A stretch of DNA of 64,000 nt from Balanoglossus misakiensis (lineage: Eukaryota; Hemichordata). Shown piece by piece: positions 52,101 to 63,069 of the stretch. The DNA lies in contig CM082584.2 of NCBI GenBank assembly GCA_040954595.2, positions 12,834,001 to 12,898,000 of the forward strand. Direction: 5' to 3'. Position 1 is the stretch's first letter; every line of letters starts with the position of its first letter. Both the position numbers and the translations under genes were made by a program. The notes beneath the pieces are model-generated. The model worked only from the letters and a program-made list of their open reading frames with translations, was not told where the DNA came from and ran no database searches.

Positions 52101-53315
52101 AATTTTAATAAAACCAATGCGGTCCCACGGCGCTTTTTGTTGATTTTTTCTGGCGTTTAATTGACTATAGGAATTATCTTAAATGCAACGAGCGAGGGTT
52201 CCATTTTCAGTTGTTGTTCTGCGATTCATTAATATTCCGACCGCTAGTTCCCAAAATAAATATTTTCTGTCCGATTTACATTTTTTATCGTGGTTGAGCA
52301 CTAGATCTGCCCGTTTTAGTTTCGGTCGCTCAATATCATGTACAGTCATGATCGGGCGTAACATATCTAAGTCACAACAACGCTGTTTTGTTGTGCGCAA
52401 CAAAACTGATGTATCTTCTATGCTAGACCAGGCCAGGAAGACAAAACTTCAAGTTCCTGGGATTTGGCAACTAGTAAAGCTTTTATTTATTTTTTACTGC
52501 ATGACCACAGAAATTTAAAAGTGACACACCTTGACCCTGCTTTCTGCCTTCAAATGAACACAGATATTTTAATAACGCGTGCCATGCACATGTGTTGCTC
52601 ATTACGATCCATTGTAAAGTCAATATCATGATTGTCTACTTTCAGATGGAGTATTGATATCAACCATGGATTCTTGTTCTATTCCCTAAAGCATGATGTA
52701 TTCAGTTTGTCAACGCTACTACAGAGAGGCACTTCGCTTGTAAAATATCTATTCGACCTATTCATGAACACATTTCATTTAATTCTCATAATTTTGTTGC
52801 GCAACGTGTTTACAAATATATTGGCTGGCATATGCGATTTTAACACGCTAAGCGCATTATTAATTAGCTAGCTATAGGACGTAACATAGGTTAACATACG
52901 CGGGTAGGAATCAAGTACGTATTTAATTGTTTCAAAGAACTGTTATCGTTATTAATATAATGCTTACGTATACGTGAATGTGACATCCACATTTCCGAAG
53001 TATTAAAGAAGTAGATGCTTAAGAGTGATCGCTTTACAGCTGACACGAGAAATTGACTGACAGATAGACAGACAGATAGATAGACAGAGAGAGAGAGAGA
53101 CAGCCACAGTGACTTAACTGAAACCCAGCTTGTCATTATACCAGCACTCATGCATATGTAGCCCTGGGTCAGTTGGCCTCGGATGAACGTTTTATAAGGG
53201 AGATGCTAATAAAAACCAAAAGTTCAAAAATGAACTTACCACATTCTACCGGGTTAAATGTCCAACACACAAGTAATAAGAACGACGCTGCGCGTACTAT
53301 AGTTCCCTTCTTCAT
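33850..53315 (-). CDS. FN3-EGF-tethered DEG/ENaC channel subunit with LDLa and ShKT domains
   Basis: Predicted amiloride-family cation channel subunit fused to a receptor-like ectodomain. Thirty exons in transcript order: 53315-53240, 47214-46963, 46679-46557, 46106-45984, 44826-44680, 44520-44404, 42691-42572, 42281-42153, 41964-41842, 41666-41541, 40174-40035, 39805-39747, 39513-39050, 38949-38830, 38708-38580, 38410-38288, 38197-38081, 37934-37812, 37707-37588, 37403-37260, 37120-36820, 36688-36582, 36381-36218, 35916-35824, 35567-35462, 35288-35216, 34958-34916, 34708-34638, 34447-34372, 34113-33850. They sum to 4173 bases, 1390 residues, one unbroken frame. Layout: signal 1-25, FN3 26-109, EGF 110-445, TM 446-470, linker 471-585, TM1 586-608, LDLa x5 667-870, ShKT 871-910, LDLa 911-958, ASC 959-1303, TM2 about 1312-1340. 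Single-gene status is inferred from phase; exon 11 could also start a shorter channel-only form. Confidence 0.88.
37260..38949 (-). other. Five LDLa domains, one ShKT, one LDLa in the channel ectodomain
   Basis: Seven phase 1-1 exons (38949-38830, 38708-38580, 38410-38288, 38197-38081, 37934-37812, 37707-37588, 37403-37260). LDLa domains 1, 3, 4 and 5 end in the calcium cage CxDGSDE ([32 protein letters not shown]); domains 2 and 6 have SEDE variants. The ShKT exon has all six cysteines and [11 protein letters not shown]...YCPLSCRIC. ShKT here is a domain of a membrane protein and gives no evidence of a toxin. The block sits where the finger region of the DEG/ENaC loop would be. Confidence 0.92.
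39050..39805 (-). other. Cytosolic linker and first channel helix (exons 12 and 13)
   Basis: Exon 39747-39805 adds a Ser/Asn-rich linker. Exon 39050-39513 carries SSS followed by seven Asp (537-543), then the DEG/ENaC N-terminal gating motif His571-Gly572 (TTWHGLPNI), TM1 ([17 protein letters not shown], from 586) and the post-TM1 signature [13 protein letters not shown] (629-641). Neither exon contains a Met before TM1. Confidence 0.9.
40035..40174 (-). other. Extra transmembrane-helix exon with basic cytosolic stop
   Basis: Encodes residues 446-492. A 25-residue hydrophobic helix starts [20 protein letters not shown] and is followed at once by [19 protein letters not shown], a strong positive-inside stop-transfer. 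The exon enters in phase 1 from the EGF exons and leaves in phase 0. It holds Met490 and Met492, the only methionines before the channel's first helix in this part of the protein. Confidence 0.85.
41541..46679 (-). other. Eight EGF-like domains, one per phase 1-1 exon
   Basis: Exons 3-10 each encode one EGF-like domain of 39-49 residues. Domains 2-7 share C-x4-C-x4-10-C-x6-C-x3-4-C-x-C-x2-6-C-x5-C, for example [14 protein letters not shown], giving eight cysteines rather than the usual six. Domain 1 (46557-46679) lacks the fourth cysteine and domain 8 (41541-41666) lacks the seventh ([12 protein letters not shown]). The CxxxPCxxGGTC start is typical EGF. Domain 3 is longer and less regular ([14 protein letters not shown]). 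Confidence 0.9.
44165..44345. repeat. Long foldback (56-bp arms) in the intron after the EGF-4 exon
   Basis: 44165-44221 and 44290-44345 are near-identical inverted copies. The cores 44175-44214 and 44296-44335 match over 40 bp without error (agagcagaagagcgacgtga..., inverted), with one substitution and one indel outside. The spacer between arms is about 70 bp. The right arm ends about 60 bp from the donor of the EGF-4 exon (44404), so the pre-mRNA can fold into a long stem there. Confidence 0.9.
46963..47214 (-). other. Fibronectin type III domain exon
   Basis: One symmetric phase 1-1 exon of 84 codons encodes a whole FN3-like beta sandwich. It carries LTSWRISG with the B-strand Trp, then [20 protein letters not shown] with the characteristic L-x-P-x-x-x-Y-x-x-x-V pattern. 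The symmetric phase is typical of shuffled extracellular modules. Confidence 0.8.
47215..53239 (-). other. Intron 1 of the channel gene (6.0 kb)
   Basis: I see no extra domain exon between the signal-peptide exon and the FN3 exon. The sequence is AT-rich with short CA/TG runs. A GACA/GATA/GA tract lies at its 5' end (53057-53101). Confidence 0.6.
53057..53101. repeat. (GACA/GATA)n-(GA)n simple repeat
   Basis: Mixed gacagata units run into about seven GA repeats, within the first intron of the channel gene. Confidence 0.9.
53240..53315 (-). other. Signal-peptide exon of the channel gene
   Basis: Starts [20 protein letters not shown] and ends after ...PVEC plus one base (phase 1). The basic start and hydrophobic core are a clear signal peptide. 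The next exon, 6 kb away, also enters in phase 1, completing Asp. The ATG is preceded by ...CCAAACATT, an acceptable context with T before ATG. Confidence 0.85.
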
Positions 53316-53550
53316 AATGTTTGGCTGTGGAGGCAGGAACTGATGCGTGTTATTCCGTTCAACCGTGCTGGGTTGAATTAGCGTAAGTTGGTAGCCACAG
53401 CGAGAGGAGTTTTCTGAAACAATGTTCGTTGAGCTGGGGAGTTTTGGATCCCCCGGCTGCGTTGGTCGAGTCAGGAGGCGTCCATGCGTCACATTGTGTG
53501 ACGTGTTGTCAATTAATTAACGGCTGACCATGCCAGTATAATAGATAAAA

Positions 53551-53557
53551 TTATATA
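53551..53557 (-). promoter_or_regulatory. Candidate TATA box for the channel gene
   Basis: TATATAA on the minus strand about 240 bp before the start codon at 53315. It would imply a 5' UTR of roughly 200 bp. It is a single AT-rich motif and could be chance. Confidence 0.25.
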
Positions 53558-53599
53558 TGCTGTACGAGCTGGTCTGCGATTCAAGTTGTATCAGATGCT

Positions 53600-55140
53600 T
53601 ATACTTAAAGGTCTTTGTAAAAACTGGCATAACCTTTAACGCAACGAAAAATGCATGAACTGAAGTAAAAAGAATTACAAATGTACACGCATTTGTTTAT
53701 CATCTCTTGGTTACGGTTGCATATGTAATATTGCGATCCTTAACGTGAGCACTGAAGGTTGCTAACCTATCCTGGTTCCTGATCCCAAGGAAACTGTTCG
53801 GTAACATGGAATGTTCAGTCAATATTCGGTATTTTTCCATTGAGGAAACCAAATCACGCTCATCTTAAGTAATTTGTCATATAACATTTAACTGAATCGG
53901 CGAACCAAGCAGCAATTTCCTGTGTAAAGCTGTGTGTTTCATTCATCAAAACGCGTGCATAGAAAACCACCAAGCTGATTTTTAGCGTATTGTGCATATT
54001 ATACGTTTCGAATTAGTTTACTTTATGATATTTCTCTTCCGTTGTCTTGGTTACTGCTGAGAAAACTTGAAATTATTCTGCGACGGGAAGCCAATCACAT
54101 AACCTTAAATCTTTGGTTTTTTTTCTATTCTATCTCGCACAGGACTGAATTGGGTGCGTTCAGATTATTCCAGTTAGGTTTTTCAAATAATTAGTTGAAG
54201 TGTCGAAATCGCTATGTATGATGCTTATATTAAAGTTATGCCAGTATAAACTTAAAATGAAACGATGGATCCTTTAACGACTTTAATTCTAAATCATAAA
54301 TAATTACGGTGTATAGGGATTTCCTCCAGCACTATTTTATTAAGGTAATCATTAATTGGATGCCGTTTATTAGATTTCAAAAATCCATTCTGCGACAATT
54401 CAAACCCTCCACAGCATATCCTTGTGATTGACGCGCAAAAGATATTACAAGGTGGTTCATATATTGACAGTGCCAATTATACGACAAAGGCCTCGCCCTT
54501 TTGAAGATTTATAGAAACTACCGGCTTCACCATGGTTATATTAGGTAATTAGATTGGTCATTAAATAACAAACCAATATGATATATGACGATAGCATATT
54601 GCTTCCAGGCAGCCAATTTCACTCACGAATGAGGGGATAATGGCGCCCTCTATTGATCGTGGAGTCTCAGAATTGGGGTACGGTGACGTCTGAACATGAA
54701 CAGACCAGACCGTTTACAGACGTATCATAGTGCCATGTGTGAAGGTCACCAAAATGAGAGATGATGGTCATGAACTTATGACACTGACATATATTTTGAA
54801 ATCATATATACACCTTTCATTTCAATGTCTATGTGATAAGAAACCATAAGCTCCTAACGCAATCTGTTATGGCTGGGGTACCACTCTGTAATCACTTTCA
54901 CATCTGTCGCACCCCACTTGATACTGATATCAACTATGCAACACGTGACCTTTGTCAAAACCTGTTAGCCATTTTATGCTATTAATGTAACATGTCATGT
55001 ATAATTCATGTGAATCTTCCCTCAATAAATGAGATGAAAATCATAACATGGTTGTGTTTATGACACAGATGCTTATCTTTTTAGATAATTCACTGCTTGA
55101 AAGAAATCAGAAAGCTAAGGTGCTTTTCCTCACTGAACAT
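53600..55140. other. Intergenic between channel gene 5' end and BRIX1 3' end
   Basis: About 1.5 kb of AT-rich sequence with no supported exon on either strand. It lies upstream of the channel gene and so probably contains its promoter. Confidence 0.5.
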
Positions 55141-55141
55141 T

Positions 55142-55147
55142 TTTATT
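55142..55147 (-). terminator. BRIX1 polyadenylation signal AATAAA
   Basis: AATAAA on the minus strand 164 bp after the BRIX1 stop (55311-55313). Confidence 0.6.
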
Positions 55148-55310
55148 GTACAATAAATGCTTTAAAAACTCTACATTGAGCCTATAACAGAAGTCCCCCA
55201 TTTACATCGGAAAGTCTTGATTGGCTGATGAGATAGTACAAGTCTGAATGAACCAATCAGCTGCTTGCTATCAACACTATTGGCCAAATCTCAGCCAATC
55301 TCTTCTGCTC

Positions 55311-58300
55311 TTACTTCTTCCTGAAGAAAGTGGACTTTGCTGCTCCTTGCGCATCTTCTGGTCGGATTGTGAAGAATACTTCATCCATGGGATCCATTTT
55401 GAAGGATTTGTCTTTTGTCTCTTCCCGACGCTTTTCCAGAAACTGCTTGGATTCCACACGGTTCTGGTATTTGTATGTTGCCTGGCGTCTGGCATCTCTC
55501 CGTTGCTACATGCCAAAAAGGGGGAAAAACATTTGCGTTAATTTCATAGATGTCCAAGTAATTTTACCCTAAAACAGATTCAGTTGATATTGAGTGACAA
55601 GGGGAATGTCAGTTCATCACAGTATGAACTCCATTCAGTTAGGGGACTCAAGTGACAGCTGAATGGTACTGAGTAACTATGGGAGGGCAGTAAGGTAACA
55701 CACCTCTTTTATGATTTTCAAATTGAATTGGTAATCTTACAAGAGGGAAGGTGACATATCAATTGGGTATTAAAAAGCCTATATCCCCTGACAATTAAGT
55801 GACCACCTGTGACAAGATTTTATTGGGAATATTATAACCCCAGAATGAGGAACATAAACACAGGGCGCCATTCAATGCATATGAATATTCACCATTGATG
55901 AGTTGTATTACAATCAAACAATAGTCACTGAATGTACTTTGCATAATTGAATACTAATCCACAACACACTTTGCATTACTCAACAAAAATATATTGTGGG
56001 AATAATCATCAGGTGAGTTTGGCTGAGAGAAGTATTCATGACATGTCATCACAGTGTGATGATTAGACTGACCTCGTTTGGTGACTTGTAGTGAGGGTTT
56101 TCATACAACGTCGGCCCAACAAAACTCCCCCCAAACAATTTGATGAGATTCAGTGTAAATCTTGGTCCAACTTCAGCCAAAGAGCCATCTTCTTCTATTA
56201 TCTATTGTGGCAAAAGTGGGGAAAACAAAACACCAACAGTGAAACAAAAAGCCAATGCAAGTGTCAGTGTCAGGCAGTGTCAATGCAAGTTTTCTTCAAA
56301 GGACATGAAAAACTGTAAACTATCTTTTTACGAGGCTGCTGTAGATTTATTTGACTGCACTGCAAAATTCTGCAAAATGACATGGCTAAAACAGGCAATA
56401 CGCTGTTGTTCAGTTTTATGACATAAACACTATTTAGTTTTAAGGTCACCTATTCATACAGGCTAACTGTATTGTGAGTGTCACTTCTGGTGTTATAAAA
56501 ATAGACCACTGGTGCTGTTTTTGGATTACAGACAGTACCATGCTATCCACAGAAAAACATTGGATACTGTAGAAAATCGTTTTTACTGTTTTTTGATCTC
56601 TCTCTTGCTTGCATTAGCGAGAGATGGGCCAGTTCCTGTTGATTCTCCAGGGATAACCCCACTGAGAAAACTGATTTCCATCTTACCTGGTAATTCCTAA
56701 ACCAAATTCTGTTGTCACCGATGGAGAAGTTATACACATGATCGATAAATGGTTGACTTTTGGGATGATAATGAGGTGTGCTGAAAATCTGCCAAAATAA
56801 CAAGAGACATTTACTGTTATGGGCAATGTCACACATGATGAATAAACACAAATAAAACAAATATAGTAATCATTCAAATATTCACACTAAAATGATGTTT
56901 ATTTGTCTGGGAATTGCAACTACGCCCTCTATCAATGCAACTGCTACCACTTTCGTTTAAAGATCACAAAACCGATCCACCCAAAGCCATTTTGCCTAGA
57001 AAAATGGACTGGTTGCCATGGACACTTACCTGTACAAAAAGTTCCTTGAGTAACATATACTGAGGCTCATCTTCAAATTTCGAATCAAAGGACAGAATTG
57101 GTCGGGACGCTCTCAGGCAGTTACCTGTCATCTTCAGTTCATTCATTGTGTGAACTGTGTAGTAAAACATGACACAATTGTTGGAAAAAACAAGATGAGA
57201 AAGAGGCATATTCACTATACATCCAGTCAAACGAGAAGAATGGTCCACATAGCTGCAAGTACACTTACCATTTTCCACTAAAAATTTGGCAGAAGGCCCA
57301 TGGGGTACATTCGACATCCTGTATGCAGAAAGAAGAAACATGTTGCTTTGTTAGGTGGTGATTTATTGAAAAGTGGTTTCTCCATCCCCATGTCCAATTA
57401 TGTATGCCCAACCGTTTATGAAGCATAAACATAGCCAGAAATTGTGACTATGAAAAGTGCTAACACTCACCACATATACAGATCTTTCTTTTTCTTGGCC
57501 TCAAAGTAAATGACTTTACTACAGTTCTTCATTTCACAAATCTACATAAAGAAAAAAAAAGATGCTTTGATCAATACAGGACGCAAAGACGAGTACTGGC
57601 AAGCTTTCAAATATTTGCAGATAAGGCATTCTATCACTTGCAACCTTGCCACTTGTCTTTACCTCATTGATTGCAAACAGACCATCTTGCTTTTCCATCT
57701 TCACATCTGAAAATGAAATGATCACAAAAATAAATTTCAACATCAACATCTATCAATACTATTTATTTTTGTACAAAAAAGTTCATACATGAAAAACTTG
57801 TGATTTACCTGGTTTTGCATGTGGCGTTAACGTCCTAAGATCATTCATCAAATGTCTTCCTCTGAATGAAATTCCTCTTGAAGAAAATACAAGAACTCTA
57901 GTTTTGTTCTTCCATTTTCCCTGGGTGAGAGATCAGAGATTACACTTTTACACAACACATGTGATGATGTATGAGTTGACCTCACACAGTGCCTTGCCAC
58001 GGTGCAAGGGGAATGGCAGGGCTATGCATCATCCACAGCAAATCTCTATCCTATTAAAACCATGGACGTATGTATGCTGTCTACATCATACATGTACAAA
58101 CAGCAGTACTGTACAGTACACAGTCTTGTACATGTGTGTGTACAGTGCATCATGTACTCGATACCACGTGTTCTCGAACACAGTCGCTCCTTTCAAGTTT
58201 GTCGATATTTACGCCAATCTTTACCTTCGTTATGAGCTCCTCCACTGGTACCTCACTAGTTTTATCTTCCGACGGCAGTTTACGCTCCTCATTATCTGCC

Positions 58301-58359
58301 TTTTTAACCTTTTTCGCCTTTTTACTGTTTTGTTTCTGTTCCCGTTTGCGTTTCGCCAT
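55311..58359 (-). CDS. BRIX1: BRIX1, ribosome biogenesis protein BRX1 homolog
   Basis: Nucleolar Brix-domain protein required for 60S subunit assembly. Nine exons in transcript order: 58359-58225, 57920-57809, 57706-57663, 57541-57471, 57318-57269, 57154-57030, 56788-56687, 56201-56073, 55505-55311; 320 residues, phases consistent. After a Lys-rich tail (MAKRKREQKQNSKKAKKVKK) the Brix domain shows GKWKNKTRVLVFSSRGISFR, RHLMNDLRTLTPHAK, YFEAKKKKDLYMW, PHGPSAKFLVEN, NELKMTGNCLRASRP, TPHYHPKSQPFIDHVY, NRIWFRNYQ and GPTLYENPHYKSPNE. The C-terminal 65 residues are basic and diverged from human. An in-frame upstream ATG (58395) exists; 58359 is preferred for its A at -3 and G at +4. Complete and full-sized. 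It is head to head with PAIP1. Confidence 0.97.
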
Positions 58360-58784
58360 ATTTACTGTGGTTGCATTGAACCACTTCCGGGTCATGAGTA
58401 ATCGACAACGGATCGTGTTCGACGCTCTTCGGGTGGGTGTCGATATTTCCAGATTTAAAAGGAATTTCAAGACAAATAATCATAATTTTCCCATAAAATG
58501 TACACAGTGTTCACATAATTAAGACACAAACCATAACTGGACCTATCTTGCCTATTAATTCTTAAACGGCGTTTGACACATCATCGTCGACTGTCTCGGG
58601 AAAAAAGCCGAACGTAGCCGAAAAAAGATAAACAATTTTCTTAGAAGGACGGACAGGAAGTACCTGGCCAGGAAATACCCTGACAGAATAGTAGTGATAA
58701 ACCGCAACTAAACGTGAGCTTTGTTCGCGCATTTCGTTCTAACTACATCAGAGAAACTTAGTGCAGACAAGGCCTTTCAATAGC
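58360..58784. promoter_or_regulatory. Bidirectional promoter region BRIX1 / PAIP1
   Basis: Only 425 bp separate the two start codons, so promoters and 5' UTRs are packed together, as is common for housekeeping pairs. An ETS-type site (acttccgg, 58383-58390) lies 24 bp before the BRIX1 ATG. There is no TATA box at a convincing position for either gene. The centre has CpG-bearing repeats of ccgaa (58607-58622). Confidence 0.6.
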
Positions 58785-61700
58785 ATGTCGACAAATACAA
58801 GCAGCGGCGAGGGAAAAGTGACGGACAAAGATGGTGGTGGTGACATAGGTGATGGGGCAGAGCAACAGAAGAGAAAACCTCTGCGTCAACCTCTTTCTCC
58901 AAACCCACCCGACATTAAACCAGGTATTAATATTAAAGCATGGCGTTTCTCACATTCACACAAAACATAATTCATTCTTCTTGAGGCACCAGTCATAATG
59001 AATTGCCCGTGCATCTTCTCGCAGAGTGAAAGATTATTTATGCTGTGTCACCTTGATCATTGTACCAATAAACATCTTTTATATTCCCAGCTGAGCCAAA
59101 CCAAAAAGCAAACTCGGCATATGCATTAGGAGGAGACACAAAAACCAGTGGGCCATCACCAATATCAAGCCTGTCTGTAAATGCAGCTGTTTTTGTTCCA
59201 AGGACAGCAAAACCACCTGCAGCTGTTGATCAGGTGAGCAAGAGCAAATGAGAAACAACAATAATTATTGTCTTTTGAGAATGAATGATGGAAACAAGTG
59301 TTATTGTTGTATTATTAAATGTCATCTGTGCAACTACATGTACAGATATGATGGATACTGAAGACCTAAACCAATCACAGATTTATGCTTAGAGAGGTAC
59401 AATATGGTCAAGTGCTCACAAACCTCAAATTGACCTATTTTCATTTGAGTGACGTACGCACCCTCTATAACCATAAATGGACGTATTTGTATTTGAATAA
59501 GAGATTTCTGTACACCTTTGACATTTGTGTGAATTTACATCCTTCCAGGCATCGACTGGTTACGACACATTTGACAGATTGACAACCAATCGGCCAGCAA
59601 TACTAGCCACTGCAAAAAATGATAGTAAGGAGATCAGCTTGTTGAAGAATTCCATGTTTCAGCTGATGTCAGACCCAGGCTCTTTTGATGAGCTTCTCAA
59701 AAAGCTGGTTGATGTTTTCAATCAGAGTGTTCGAGATGAGAAGAGTCTGCTAGAAGTCATTGGCATCATCTATGAATTGGTAAGGTGGCCACTTTAGACT
59801 CTTCTCCATATTAATTGTTTTTTCGTTTTAAAGCTGGTGTGTATGTTAATCAGTGTTATATTGACATGTTGGCACCCCCTAGCACTTTGCCAAAGGACAA
59901 ACCCTGATAGACTACTACTTGTTTCTTTTCACAGTCAGTTGAAGAAGTGAATTTTAGGTACACCGGAGCAAGAATGTGTGACTATCTTTCAAGGGATATG
60001 AAAGTGAAAACGGAAAGTGGTACATTTAGGCAGCATCTTTTAAAAAGGTAAAGTGAAGGGAAGAATGTGGATGGGAACTGGTAATCACCTGGAAGTATGA
60101 ATTGTCTGCTGTACTGGACCTTCCCTGGAGATGTGTAATCGTACTTGGCTGAAGTGTCTTCCTTCCTAATTTATCATCCTAATACTCATTATGTTTTGTT
60201 ATACAGACTTCATCAGGAATTTCAAAAGAAGGATGAAAATATCAAAGTTCCAACCAGCATTCCAAGACTTCATGGATTTACATTATTTGTAGGAGAGCTT
60301 TTTGAGAACTTTAAGGTAGGTTCAGATTCAGTTGTTCATAAACATTTTAATCTTTTCAATTTAAGTTTCAAGTGAACAGATTCAATATTAAAGTTTGTTT
60401 AATGTACATTTGGTAAAGTTGAAAGTAAATGTGAATGAATGTATTGAGACAGTGGTAATTTGTTGTCTTTGAATTCTCGTGGTGGAAGTAGGTATCTGAT
60501 TTTCTTCGTGTTTCTCTTTTTCAGATCAAAATTGAAAATACTGGAAAGGTAGAAAGGCTTAATGTAATTCGAAAAGCCTTGCATGATTTGATACTTACTC
60601 TGTTTGAGCAAAAGAGTTACGCTAACTTCAAATGTGCCATCAATGTCTTGAAGGTAAGGGGATATATGGAAAGTATTTAACTCCGTGCAAGCTAGTGGGA
60701 GTAGAGGATGTTCTCTGTTCTAGGCCAGAAGAAAACAAAATGCTTTAATGATATTCATCTTGGATTTCAAATACATGTTATCCACCATCCACATTCCTGC
60801 TTGTACTTGCAGTGATCTCGTTGTTACTTTTAAAACCGTCTTGAAAGCTTTTATCCCTGAAGCATGCCTCTTTTTATTTCGTACTTGCAGCTGACAGGTG
60901 GAATTCTTGAAGAATGTGAAATAGAGGAAACAGGCAATCATTCTGAAATGGATTCAATATTTGTCAAAGTCCGAGAATTGGCTAAAGACCAAAATGTTCA
61001 CAGGTAAGAAAGATCCTCATGTAAGGGGGATTGGATTGACTTACTCTGCATGCTATAACTGCATGGTTCCATACATATGGGGATAGTTGACGAGACTTGG
61101 GTGTTTCCACTTGCAGGGATCTTCAGGAAAATCTGAGGAAGTTGATGACACTCCGAGAAAGTGGTTGGGACCGCAAATCACAAGAGACATCACTGCCAAC
61201 CGAGAATATGAACTCGGCAAGTGCAGCAGCAGCAGCTTCAGCCCAAGAGTACTCTGTAAGTATCTGATAATCCTACTGAGACAGGGTCAGCTACTTTCAG
61301 CTTTAGTATATTCCAGAATGTAGGCACAATTTCTCAAGAATGTTCATGAAGATTTACGTTACTACTCATTCGAGTAAACTTGAGAATGATAGGCTAAAAA
61401 TTTTGTCAGCTCTTTAATGCAGAGGTTATTGATGTGCTACTTGAGGGGTTTGTATTTTTTTCATTTTTTGCAGGTGGCACCTGTTTTCTTCTCAAGTGAT
61501 GGACGACAGATTACAGCACAAGAAGCAGGATATTATTATGAAGATTATGAAGAGTACTCTGAGGAGTACTATGGTAATGATGAGTACTATGGTAATGAAT
61601 ACTATGACTGGGCAGCAGCACAGTAAGTATACATGTCACAGAATTCTCACTGCCTTAAATAGGTTTGTGCTACCTAGGTGAGTGATAAAAATCTGGTGAG

Positions 61701-61962
61701 GCTCATGCTGCCTAGGTATGTGATAAAAAATCTCATGTGCAGACTTTCAAGATGGCAGACTGAAGAATTTGTGAAAGTCCTGGCATTTGAAACTAAAATT
61801 GTAATTTTTTATTACAAATTACAAAAAAGTTGAAATCTGTATTAAAGTGGCATTTTGTCTTTTCACAGGGAAGGAGAGGAGTATTATGATGGTGCGTACA
61901 TACTCGATGACGAAGCAGAAAGAGATTATGAACAGTTTCTCCGAGAGAGCAGGCGTTCATAG
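58785..61962 (+). CDS. PAIP1: PAIP1, poly(A)-binding protein-interacting protein 1
   Basis: Cytoplasmic translation stimulator that bridges PABP and the eIF4A/eIF3 machinery. Ten exons: 58785-58923, 59091-59233, 59549-59779, 59935-60047, 60207-60315, 60525-60653, 60891-61003, 61117-61255, 61474-61622, 61869-61962; 452 residues (human 479), one frame. A PAM2 motif lies at 72-85 (SSLSVNAAVFVPRT), binding the PABP MLLE domain. The MIF4G-like helical domain follows from about 95 to 330: YTGARMCDYLSRD, FRQHLLKRLHQEFQ, RLHGFTLFVGELFENFKI, then VRELAKDQNVHRDLQENLRK. The acidic Tyr/Glu-rich tail (EDYEEYSEEYYGNDEYYG, then YDGAYILDDEAERDYEQFL) corresponds to PAM1. The ATG has A at -3. Exon 8 encodes a short Ala run. 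Confidence 0.95.
61668..61734. repeat. Short tandem duplication in PAIP1 intron 9
   Basis: gctacctaggtgagtgataaaaatct and gctgcctaggtatgtgataaaaaatct form two copies about 40 bp apart. Confidence 0.6.
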
Positions 61963-62042
61963 CATTTGTCTTCCTGTAATGGTGGCAGTAACATGGTGCT
62001 TAGTCATCAAGAAATCTTGACATCTTGGAAGGGGGGTCAGTA

Positions 62043-62140
62043 GTACCAGGATGTCTGACCCCATAAGGGGTCGGTCATTGTATGACCTGATGTGAGGTCA
62101 CTCAGGTACCAGGATGTACGACCTTACAAGGGTCAGTACA
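62043..62140. repeat. 63-bp-period tandem duplication in PAIP1 3' UTR
   Basis: taccaggatgtctgaccccataaggggtc (62043) recurs as taccaggatgtacgaccttacaagggtc (62106). Within the first copy gacccc...ggggtc can also pair locally, so each copy may form a small stem-loop in the mRNA. Confidence 0.65.
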
Positions 62141-62650
62141 TGCACTGTTGCATAATGCAACCATAATTTTACAAATCCACGACCAAAAAATGATAAAATA
62201 TTGATTAATGTAGATGCTAATTTGGAAAAGACAACGAAAAAAGCCTAGTGATCAGTTGAAAATGTAAATGTAAGATTATATTACTGCTGGTTGCTTGTGT
62301 ACATTCTTTGACTGCCAAACTTTTGTCCTTTCTGCGCATTTCATCTTTGTGTCAGTTTATTCCATGTCAGCAAGCGTCCATGTTCTAACAGTAGATGGAC
62401 TCTATGCAATGTACAGGAACACACAAGACTCAGTGTATCACATGGCATCTGTCGTCTGTACGACTGAATTTTTTTGTTCTCATTCTTCTATTGAGAAATC
62501 CTTGACTTAGTTGTTCAACATTTGGCATTACTGTAGATGTAAAGTTTTTATATGAAGATAATGTCACTTGCTTTGTTTTATTTTGAGATGTGGTAATTCT
62601 GCTGGCATTTTGTGATGATTTTATTTCCTGTTCAGAGACATTATATAGAC

Positions 62651-62722
62651 ATGCCTAAACAGATCATGTAGGTAACGGTACACTGACCTTATGCCAAGCT
62701 TAAATGAGATCTGTTTAGGCAT
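62651..62722. repeat. 15-bp inverted repeat in PAIP1 3' UTR
   Basis: atgcctaaacagatc (62651-62665) is the exact reverse complement of gatctgtttaggcat (62708-62722), with a 42-nt loop that contains ggtaacggtacactgacc. It lies before the likely poly(A) site. Confidence 0.8.
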
Positions 62723-63035
62723 ACCTCGGTACATGTACAAAGTTGAACCCTGTCAACTTCATATGATGAAGTTGCAGAAAAAAAATATCATGCTTCCGAC
62801 TTGTCTTTGTTTAGTTGTTTTGTATGGTTTATGTTGTATTAAATATCGCTTCCAAGTGGTGTAGCCATCCAGGATGTTATTACTGTCACCATCCGATTTG
62901 TGACGTGCTGTCAGCACCAGATGTTTGAGTCGTCTTTTTTCGCTGATGTTTATACAACTTTGTGTTCTCATTTCTTGTCATTTTTTGAGGCTCAGCAACA
63001 GTAGAGTGTTTTACCACTACTTGTTTAGTTATAAT

Positions 63036-63041
63036 AATAAA
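63036..63041 (+). terminator. Candidate PAIP1 polyadenylation signal AATAAA
   Basis: AATAAA about 1.07 kb after the PAIP1 stop, followed by GT-rich sequence (ttatgtgtattgcttgtgttt). I found no earlier canonical hexamer, which implies a long 3' UTR. Confidence 0.55.
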
Positions 63042-63069
63042 TTATATTTCCCAAAAAATGTTATGTGTA

